Part shown: positions 9,801 through 19,156 of the stretch, one piece after another
How the letters are laid out: each line of letters opens with the position of its first letter
How positions within the stretch are numbered: the stretch's first letter is position 1
Origin: Phoenix dactylifera
Lineage: Eukaryota > Streptophyta > Magnoliopsida > Arecales > Arecaceae
Assembly: GCF_009389715.1 (NCBI RefSeq)
Contig: NC_052402.1
Span: 24,314,013-24,378,012 of the forward strand
Reading direction: 5' to 3'
Length of the DNA: 64,000 nt
The notes under the pieces: model-generated
Told to the model about the DNA's origin: nothing
Database searches by the model: none
What the model saw: only the letters and a program-made list of their open reading frames with translations
Made by a program: the position numbers and the translations under genes

Positions 9801-12366
9801 TGTGCATGAATACCCTCCTAAATATCGAGTTTTACATGCATACCCTTCTAAATTAATATTTGTGCGTATATCCTAGTAAAATAATTATTTTACTATTTAT
9901 CTTTTTTTTTGTTTTTGTATATATAACCATGCAATCTAACGATGCTAAAAAATTAACAATTTTAAATTAAAATGACTAAAATATCCTTAATGGGTAGACA
10001 TGCAAATATATCGCTATCTCGATCGCATGAGAAGAAGACGGGAATAATAGCATAATTTTAAATTTTTATTTTTTTAATTAATATAAATAAAAATTTTCTT
10101 AACACTATTAGAACAACCGATATATTAGGGGCATTTGTACAATAACAAAGTTTTATGAGAGTATACATGCAAATATCAATTTTGGAGGGATACTCATGCA
10201 AAATTCGATATTTAGAAGCATATCCATAAATATATATATATAAGAAAAGAAAGAGCTCAGGAGCGCTGAGGTCATCTGATAATCAGACGGTTGTGATGCA
10301 CCCCAGCATCACAGGAAGCGTTGTTCTCCTCATTGTTCTTTTTTCCGCTGTAGGCGCGAGAGAGGATAGAACACTCGACCTTAGGATCAACTCTTAAGAG
10401 GATACGAGACAAACTGCGACACAGCCAGATGATGGAATTATTATGCTGAAAATATTTAAAACCTATTTAAGACGATCCGCTTCCGAGGGACCAAAAAAGA
10501 AAGAGGTCAGGGGCGCTAAGGTCATCTGATAATCCGACAGTCGTGATGCTCCCGGCATCACTGGATGCGCTTCGTCCTCATTGCTCTTTTTTCCGCTAAT
10601 GGGGTGAGAGAGGATCGAACACTCGACCTTAGGATGACTTTTAAGAAGAGGTGGGAACAACTACGCCGCGACCGGATGATGAAATTTGTATGCTGAAAAT
10701 ATCTAAAACCTATTTAAAACGAATCCTCTTCCGGGGACAAATGCAAGAAAGTTTTTTTTTTTTGTGTGTGCATGAATACCCTCCGAAATATCGAGTTTTA
10801 CATGAATACACCTCTAAATTAATATTTGTATGTATATCCTAGTAAAATACTTGTTTTGCTATTTATCTTTTTTTTTATTTTTGTTTTTGGATATATACCC
10901 ATGCTATCTAACCATGCAAAAAAATTAACGATTTTAAATTAAAATGATTAAAATATCCTCAATGTGTAGACATACAAATAGATCGCAATCTCGATAGCAG
11001 AAGAAGAAGAGAGGAAGAAAAGCATAATTTTAAATTTTTATTTTATTTTTAATTAATATAAATATAATTTTTCTTAACACCGTTGGAACAACCATTATAT
11101 TAGTGATATTTGTACAATAACAATGTTTTACGAGAGTACACATGCACATATCAATTTTAGAAGGATACTCATGCAAAATTCGATATTTAGAAGCATATCC
11201 ATAAAAAAAAATCTAAGAAAAGAAAGAGCTCAGGAGCGCTGAGGTCATCTGATAATCAGACGGTTGTGATGCACCCTGGCATCACAGGAAGCACCATTCT
11301 CCTCATTGCTCTTTTTTCCAATATTGTTGCGAGAGAGGATCGAACACTCGACCTCAGGATCAACTCTTAAGAGGATACGAGACAAACTGCGACACAACCA
11401 GATGATGGAATTAGTATGCTGAAAATATTTAAAACCTATTTAGAACGAATCCTCTTCCAAGGGGCCAAAAAAGAAAGAGCTCAGGGGCGCTGAGGTCATC
11501 CGATAATCAGACGGTCGTGATGCTCCCGGCATCACAGGATGCGCCGTCGTCCTCATTGCTCTTTTTTCCACCAATAGGGTGAGAGAGGATCGAACACTCG
11601 ACCTTAGGATGACTTTTAACAAGAGGTGGGACCAACTACGCCGCGACCGGATGATGAACTTTGTATGCTGAAAATATCTAAAACCTATTTAAAACGAATC
11701 CCCTTCCAGGGACAAAAACAAGAAATTTTTTTTTGGTGCGCATGAATACCCTCCTGAATATCGAGTTTTACATGAATACTCTTCTAAAGTAATATTTGTA
11801 TGTATATCCTAGTAAAATACTTGGTTTGCTATTTATCCTTTTTTTATTTTTGTTTTTGCATATATACCCATGCTATCTAACGACGCTAAAAAATTAATGA
11901 TTTTAAATTAAAATGACAAAAATATCCTTAATGGATAGATATACAAATAGATCGCAATCTCGATAGTAGGAGAAGAAGACAGGAACAATAGCATAATTTT
12001 AAATTTTTATTTTATTTTTAATTAATATAAATATAATTTTTTTAACACCGTTACAGCAACCGTTATATTAGGGGCATTTGTACAATAACAAAGTTTTACG
12101 AGTGTATACATGCAAATATCAATTTTGGAAGGATGCTCATGCAAAATTCGATATTTAGAAGCATATTCATAAAAAAAAACTAAGAAAAGAAAGAGCTCAG
12201 GAGCACTGAGGTCATCTGATAATCAGACGGTTGTGATGCACCCCGGCATCACAGGAAGCGCTGTTCTCCTCATTGCTCTTTTTTCCATTGTTGGTGCGAG
12301 AGAGGATCGAACACTCGACCTCAGATCTTAAAAGGATACGAGACAAACTGCGACACAGCCGGATGA

Positions 12367-15300
12367 TGTAAAACTAGATATTTAGGAAGGTATTCATGCG
12401 CACAAAAAAAAAACTTTCTTATTTTTGTCCCTGAAAGAGGATTCGTTTTAAATAGGTTTTAGATATTTTCAGCATACAAATTTTGTCATCCGGTCGCGGT
12501 GTAGGTGGTCCCACCTCTTCTTAAAAGTCATCCTAAGGTCGAGTGTTCGATCCTCTCTCACCCCATTAGTGGAAAAAAGAGCAATGAGGACGACAGTGCA
12601 TCCTATGATGCTGGGAGCATCACGACCGTCTGATTATCGGATAACCTCAGCGCCCCTGAGCTCTTTCTTTTTTCGTCCCTTGGAAGAGGATTCGTTTTAA
12701 ATAGGTTTTAAATATTTTCAGCACACTAATTCCATCATCTGGTTGTGTTGCAGTTTGTCTCGTATCCTCTTAAGAGTTGATCATGAGGTCGAGTGTTCGA
12801 TCCTCTCTCACAACAATAGTGGAAAAAAGAGCAATGAGGAGAATGGCGCTTCCTATGATGCCGGGGTGCATCACAACTGTCTAATTATCAGATGACCTCA
12901 GCGCTCCTGAGCTCTTTCTTTTCTTAGATTTTTTTTATGGATACGCTTCTAAATATCGAATTTTGCATGAGTATCCTTCTAAAATTGATATTTGCATGGG
13001 TACTCTCGTAAAACATTGTTATTGTACAAATGTCCCTAATATAACGGTTGTTCTAACGGTGTTAAGAAAAATTATATTTATATTAATTAAAAATAAAATA
13101 AAAATTTAAAATTATGCTTTTGTTCCTATCTTCTTTTTCTGCTATCGAGATTGCGATCTATTTGCATGTCTACCCATTAAGAATATTTTAGTCATTTTAA
13201 TTTAAAATCGTTAATTTTTTAGCATCGTTAGATGGCATGGGTATATATGCAAAAACAAAAATAAAAAAAAGATAAATAGCAAAACAAGTATTTTACTAGG
13301 ATATACATACAAATATTAATTTAGAGGTGTATTCATGTAAAACTCGATATTTAGGAGGGTATTCATGCACACAAAAAAAAAAAAACTTTCTTGTTTTTGT
13401 CCCCGGAAGAGGATTCATTTTAAATAGGTTTTAGATATTTTCAGCATACAAATTTCATCATCCGGTCGTAGCGTAGTTATTCCCACCTCTTCTTAAAAGT
13501 CATCCTAAGGTCGAGTGTTCGATCCTCTCTCGCCCCACAAGCGGAAAAAAGAGCAATGAGGACGAAGCGCATCCTGTGATGCCGGGAGCATCACTACCGT
13601 CTGATTATTGGATGACCTCAGCACCCCTGAGCTCTTTCTTTTTTGGTCCCTCGGAAGTGGATTCGTCTTAAATAGGTTTTAAATATTTTCAGCATAATAA
13701 TTCCATCATCTGGTTGTGTCGCAGTTTGTCTCGTATCCTCTTAAGAGTTGATCCTGAGGTCGAGTGTTCTATCCTCTCTCGCACCAACAGTGGAAAAAAG
13801 AACGAGGAGAACAACGCTTCCAGTGATGCCGGGGTGCATCACAACCGTCTGATTGTCAGATGACCTCAGCGCTCCTAAGCTCTTTCTTTTCTTAGATTTT
13901 TTTTTGGATATGCTTCTAAATATCGAATTTTGCATGAGTATCCTTCCAAAATTGATATTTGCATATATACTCTCCTAAAACTTTGTTATTGCACAAATGC
14001 CCCTAATATATCGGTTGTTCTAACAGTGTTAAGAAAAATTTTATTTATATTAATTAAAAATAGAATAAAAATTTAAAATTATGCTATTATTTCTGTCTTC
14101 TTCTTCTGCTATCGAGATTGCGATATATTTGCATGTCTACCCATTAAGGATATTTTAGTCATTTTAATTTAAAATCGTTAATTTTTTAGCGTCGTTAGAT
14201 AGCATGGTTATATATACAAAAACAAAAACAAAAAAGATAAATACCAAAACAAGTATTTTACTGGGATATACGTATAAATATTAATTTAGAAGAGTATGCA
14301 TGTAAAACTCGATATTTAGGAGGGTATTCATGCACACACAAAAAAAAAAACTTCCTTGTTTTTGTCCCTAGAAGAGGATTCGTTTTAAATAGGTTTTAGA
14401 TATTTTCGGCATACAAATTTCATCATCCGGTCGCGGCGTAGTTGGTCCCACCCTCTTCTTAAAACTCGTCCTAAGGTCGAGTGTTCGATCCTCTCTCACC
14501 CCATCAGTGGAAAAGAGAGCAATGAGGACGACAACGCATCCTGTGATGCCGGAAGCATCACGGCCGTCTGATTATCGGATGACCACAGCGCCCCTGAGCT
14601 CTTTCTTTTTTGTTCCGTTGGACGAGGATTCATTTTAAATAGGTTTAAAATATTTTCAGCAAACTAATTCCATCATCTGGCTGTGTCGCAGTTTGTCTCG
14701 TATCCTTTTAAGAGTTGATCCTGAGGTCGAGTGTCCGATCCTCTCTTGCGCCAATAATGGAAAAAAGAGCAATGAGGAGAACAGGGCTTCCTGTGATGCC
14801 GGGGTGCATCACAACTGTCTGATTATCAGATGACCTCAGCGCTCCTGAGCTCTTTCTTTTCTTAGATTTTTTTTATGGATATGCTTCTAAATATCGAATT
14901 TTGCATGAGTATCCTTTCAAAATTAATATCTGTATGTATACTCTTATAAAACTTTGTTATTAAACAAATGCTCCTAATATAACGGTTGTTGTAATGGTGT
15001 TGAGAAAAATTATATTTATATTAATTAAGATAAAATAAAAATTTAAAATTATGCTATTGTTCTTGTCTTCTTCTCCTATTATCGAGATTGCGATCTATTT
15101 GCATATCTACCCATTAAGGATATTTTATTTATTTTAATTTAAAATCATTAATTTTTTAGCGTCGTTAGATAGCATGGGTATATATGCAAAAACAAAAATA
15201 AAAAAAAGGATAAATAGCAAAACAAGTATTTTACTAGGATATACACACAAATATTAGTTTAGAAGAGTATTCATGTAAAACTCGATATTTAGGAGGGTAT

Positions 15301-15640
15301 TCATGTGCGCAAAAAAAAAAAAAACTTTCTTGTTTTTGTCCCTGGAAGAGGATTCGTTTTAAATAGGTTTTAGATATTTTCAGCATACAAATTTCATCAT
15401 CCGAGTGGAAAAAAGAGCAATGAGAACGACAGCGCATCCTGTGATGCCGGGAGCATCACGACTGTCGGATTATCGGATGACCTCAGCGCCCCTGAGCTCT
15501 TTCTTTTTTGGTCCCTTGGAAGAGGATTCGTTTTAAATAAGTTTTAAATATTTTCAGCATACTAATTCCATCATCTGGATGTGTCACAGTTTGTCTCGTA
15601 TCCTCTTAAGAGTTGATCCTGAGGTTGAGTGTTCGATCCT
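12367..15640 (+). repeat. Array block 2: inverted copy of the block 1 units
   Basis: At 12366/12367 the orientation flips abruptly from inside an A-monomer to a foldback arm. From here tRNA-like parts read on the plus strand. Mirror positions add up to a constant: 12405 with 11720, 13225 with 10902, and 14193 with 9930 all sum to about 24125. Private variants are shared across the axis, for example the TTAAGACGA and ATAATAATTCC forms at 10440-10480 and 13660-13700. The block ends in a B-monomer that has lost its tRNA-like part near 15400. Confidence 0.85.
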
Positions 15641-16290
15641 CTCTCGCGCCAACAGTGGAAAAAAAGAGCAGCGAGGATAGCAACGCATTCTATGATGCTT
15701 GGGCGCATCATGACCATCTGATTATCGGATGACATCAGCTGTTCTGAGCTCTTTCGTTTTTTACCCCTCGGAAATGGATTCGTTTTAAATAGGTTTTAGG
15801 TTTTTTCAGCATGCCGTTTTCATCATGCTGTGGTGTCGCAGTTGATCTCGGCTCTTCTTAAGAGATTATCTTGTGGTCTTGAGTTCGATCCTCTCTCACC
15901 CCATTAGTGGAAAAGAGGGCAATGATGACAGCAGCGCCTTCTAGGATGCTAGGGCAAATCATGACCGTCTGATTATGAGATGACATGAGCGCTCCTGAGC
16001 TCTATCATTTTTTGTCGATTGGAAAACGATTCGTTTTTAATAGCTTTTAGGAGATTTCAGCATGCCGTTTTCACCATGGGGTGTTGGCGCAGTTGGCTAG
16101 CGCTTTGGTCTCACTCCTTCTTTAGGAGAGTTATCCCGAGATCGAGAGTTCGAGCCTCTCTTACTCCAATAAAGGAGAAAAGAGCCATGAGGATAACTGC
16201 GCAACCTGTGATGCTAGGGCGCATCACGACCGTCTGATTATTCCGACGAAACTGCGCTTCTGAGCTCTTCCACCTTTCCCTTTTTTAAAA
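15575..16290 (+). repeat. Three plain tRNA-Met-derived monomers at the array edge
   Basis: tRNA-like heads start near 15575, 15825 and 16078, about 250 bp apart, without a foldback element between them. They become less like the array and more like a real tRNA toward the right. This suggests that the simple 250-bp monomer is the older form. Confidence 0.8.
16078..16168 (+). pseudogene. tRNA-Met (elongator)-like pseudogene, founder-type copy
   Basis: The 91-nt stretch has a perfect D-arm (GCGC...GCGC), a perfect T-arm (GAGAG TTCGAGC CTCTC), an exact A box TGGCGCAGTTGG and a B box GTTCGAGCC. The acceptor stem GGGGTGT pairs with TTACTCC imperfectly, followed by discriminator A. Plant elongator tRNA-Met genes have the same order (GGGGTGGTGGCGCAG..., GGTCTCAT, intron, TCCTGAGGTCGAGAG). 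The anticodon region reads TCTCAC where TCTCAT is expected, and an intron-sized extension is present. It is therefore a degenerate copy and probably not a working tRNA. Confidence 0.8.
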
Positions 16291-16569
16291 AATAATTATA
16301 ATATTTTTAAGTTTTTTTAAATCATGACACTCTTTCTCTCAGTCTCTGTCGGTTATTTAATTTAATAATTACAATATTTTTTTAATCATAACACATGTCT
16401 TTTTCCCGGTCTCTTTTTCGATTATTTACAAAATAAATGCCGGTATTTGGCTAAAAAAATGTGAGTATTTCTCCAAAATAAATGTTTGTATTTAGGTTGT
16501 CTAACTTTTATATGGCTGGATCAAGAGACAATAGTTCCTGAATAAAGTTTTCACAAACTGTTTCCTCCG
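16291..16569. other. Unassigned AT-rich stretch
   Basis: This lies between the tRNA-derived monomers and the first Tourist-like element. No ORF, repeat or motif that I can name is seen. Confidence 0.5.
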
Positions 16570-17614
16570 GTTTTAATGGATCAAAAATATTTTATATTAT
16601 ATTTATAGTATAATACAATAATAAATATATAAAATATTATAGTTATCAGTGTAAATTAATTTTTCACTCTTCTGATGACAATTTATCTCTCTTACAAATT
16701 TTCTAGCTAGATGATAAAATTGTTTAAATAATTACTAATATTTATTTTTATTTATTATTTTATTTTATTAAAATATATTTTATTTATTATCTTATTTATT
16801 TATTTATTTATTTTTCTTTCTTTTCTTTTCTTTTCTCTTCTCTTTTTTTTCTTTCCTTTTCTTCTTTTTCTTTTCTTTTCTTTTTTTTTCTTTTCTTTTT
16901 TCTTCTCTTCTTCTCCTTCCTTCCTCTCTTTCCTTCTTCTCCTTTCTTCTCCTCCCGCGAGGCCGGCGACGCCGGAAGGGGGCCGAGACGGCGGGCCGCG
17001 GCAGCCGCAGGAGGGGGCCCGAGAGGGGATTGGGACGGCGGGCAATGGCGACCGCGGGGGGGGGGGGGGGGAGCAGGGTGCCGGGACGGCGGGCCGCAGC
17101 GCCTGCCGGGGAGGCGGGGGCCATGGCTGCCCTTTCCTCCCCTTCCTCTTTTTTTTTTGTTTGTTTTGCTTCCCACTGCCCGACGGCTGTGGTGGGTCGC
17201 AACGGCGAGCCGGACGTCCGTGCCGGCTCGCCGGGGCGACAAGCTGCATCGGCGGCTGGGGAGGCAACCACGGGTGGTGGCCGGCGTGGTGGCTGCCTCC
17301 CAAAAAAAAAAAACAGGGCCGGCAACGTGAGAAGAAGGAGATAGAGAGGGAAGGGTGAGAGAGGAAGAGGCACTAGGATGGAAGATTTTGGAAGAAAAAA
17401 CATGGCTTTTAAATAGGGGTATTTTTGCCAAAAATACAGCTTTTCTACAAAGCTGAAAACAGCATTTTCGAAAAGCTCCAAATTGGAGCTTCTTTCCAAA
17501 AGCTGTATTCAGCTTTCCAAAAAAGCTGAAACAGCTTTCCGAAATTTTTACCAAGCACCATTTTTTTAGCAGAAAGTGCTTTTTGACCCTCCAAAAGCTC
17601 TTCCAAACAGGATC
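16570..17614. mobile_element. Tourist/PIF-Harbinger-like element, left end lost (copy 1)
   Basis: The right end, CCAAACAGGATC followed by TTA, corresponds to the CCAAACAGGGCC-TTA end of the intact copy at 35280-36874. Inside, the order is the same: AT-rich block (tagtataatacaataataaa), long CT-rich tract (16801-16950), GC-rich cassette (about 16950-17300), then AAGCTGAAAACAGC-type subterminal repeats. The left terminal repeat is not found. ORFs in the CT and GC tracts are low complexity and not genes. Confidence 0.75.
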
Positions 17615-17907
17615 TTAAACAATTTTTTTCTGTTAATATATCAAGAACAGTACTGGTTACTCAAATGTTTAATCTAAAGTTCTCAGATACGTTTGGTTTG
17701 GTCATCCCATGAGAGAAAACAAATTAGGAGGGACAAACATATCACCACATCAGAATAAATGAATGTTAAGATCACCAACTTTATTATTGTGCTCTATGCT
17801 GCATTTTCTACTTGTTGCTAGTTTAAACGTTAGTCCAATTGGTTGATACATGCACCTTTTGACGGCACATAAACATGAAATAAATAGTCGAGTTTCAAAA
17901 CAAGTTT
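17615..17907. other. Spacer between two Tourist-like elements
   Basis: AT-rich single-copy-looking sequence, with no gene or motif seen. Confidence 0.4.
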
Positions 17908-18746
17908 GGCCTTGTTTAGGAAATCTACTAGCAATAGAGCTTTCGAAAGTAGAGCTTTTGTAAATAGCATTTTTATAAAAAGCTATTTGATTTTTGATAA
18001 CTACATTTCCAAAGTGTTATGAAATTTTAACATATGTTTGATAAACAAACAAAGAAAGTACTTTTTGTATAACAAAATGACAATAAAAAATATTATATAA
18101 TATTATGCAACAAAGCATAATAAAATATAATATGTATTAATACATAAATATATGATAGTATAATATTAATGTAATATAATATAATATTATTATAATATAG
18201 TAATATAATATTAAATTATTTAATATAACATATCAATGTATTATGATATAATGTAATATAATATTATATTTATAGTATAATACAATAATAAAGATATAAA
18301 ATATTATAATTATAAACATAAATTAATTTTTCATGCTCTTGATGACTGTAGAATAATATAACATAATATTAAATTATTTAATCTTACATATTAATGTATT
18401 ATGATATAATATAATATAATATAATATTTATAGTATAATACAATATAAAGGTATAAATATTATAATTATATCACATAATATATTTTGTGTAATTATTCTA
18501 TTTTATTATGGATATTTTGGTCCAAAAAAAAAATATTACAACTCATAACAACTTTCTGACAATTCCTAAAAGTGCTTTTTTGGAGAAGCTCTACTTTGGA
18601 GCTGCCCCCAAAAAGTTATTTTAGCTTTCTAAAAAAGCTAAAACAACTTCCCAAAAATTTTACGAAACACCTCTATTTTATCTAAAAGTGCTTTTGAAAG
18701 GCCAGAAAGTGCTTTTTGATCCTCCAAAAGCTCCCCAAATGGGGCC
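17908..18746. mobile_element. Tourist/PIF-Harbinger-like MITE, 839 bp (copy 2)
   Basis: Terminal repeats are GGCCTTGTTTAGG on the left and CCCCAAATGGGGCC on the right. TTA follows the right end and TTT precedes the left end, consistent with a slightly decayed 3-bp duplication. It has the same AT-rich interior and subterminal AAGCT-type repeats as the other two copies. It lacks the CT-rich and GC-rich cassette, so it is shorter. There is no coding capacity. Confidence 0.75.
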
Positions 18747-18749
18747 TTA

Positions 18750-19156
18750 ATAACCATCTGGAACAACAGGCTGCTGCGAACCAATCTATTATCAGGCTAA
18801 TACAATCACAAGCATAACTACAACCATATAATCTTGTAGATAAAATCTAGGGATATTATTCATAAGACTGACTCCATATCAAGTTGGCAACAACAATCAT
18901 GGCACCACCTGCTACTTTGCTATGGTGTTATCGTCATGGGGACCTGCTCACTAGCAGTATAACACAGCTCATACACAAATGAAAAGAATACAGGAATCTA
19001 GGCTAGAGTAGCATCAATTGTTTTGTAAACACTCATCATGTCTTGCATTCTTAACCGTTCTAGCAGACAGCCGAGCTCCAAAATGGAGAGCTTAATTTTA
19101 TCCAAATTTACAACAACAAATGCCAACCACCAACATACTGGATCTCGGTAAAGACA
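18750..19156 (-). other. Probable 3' UTR and downstream flank of the LSD1-like gene
   Basis: This follows the TGA at 19157-19159 on the minus strand. It is AT-rich with no exon or repeat recognised. The length of the UTR cannot be set from sequence. Confidence 0.45.

Larger units (their letters stand above)
2404..12366 (-). repeat. Array block 1: units whose tRNA-like parts read on the minus strand
   Basis: Nine unit cores lie here. The tRNA-like monomers read right to left. For example, a B-box complement (ggatcgaacac) recurs about every 250 then 720 bp. The unit between 9415 and 9930 lacks about 455 bp, with a junction near 9439 that joins the mid-foldback directly to an A-monomer. Units fall into subtypes: cores at 2411 and 9930 resemble each other, as do 5537 and 11871, and 8444 and 10902. 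Confidence 0.85.
2404..16290. repeat. Tandem array of a tRNA-Met-derived composite unit (period ~970 bp)
   Basis: Unit cores (tgctatctaacga and variants) lie at about 2411, 5537, 6509, 7476, 8444, 9415, 9930, 10902 and 11871 in one orientation, and at about 13225, 14193 and 15163 in the other. The spacing is 967-972 bp. Two exceptions occur: one pair is 515 bp apart because of a ~455-bp deletion, and one is spread by the solo LTR at 3290-5439. Each unit holds two tRNA-like monomers of about 250 bp (A and B) and a foldback element of about 455 bp. No host gene is seen here. The short ORFs that recur in every unit are chance frames. Confidence 0.93.

Noticed and set aside
7739-13935. Recurring 60-117 aa frames in the tandem array
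   Set aside because: They recur with each unit and end at unit-specific differences. They overlap tRNA-like heads and foldback arms and show no domain.
2404-16290. CRISPR-like or 5S rDNA array
   Set aside because: Units are about 970 bp with internal tRNA-like parts; there are no short direct repeats with unique spacers and no 5S box sequences.
16800-17554. Several overlapping 167-248 aa minus-strand frames
   Set aside because: They translate a CT-rich tract (Lys/Arg/Glu runs) and a GC-rich cassette inside a Tourist-like element. Three frames are open at once, which is a composition effect.
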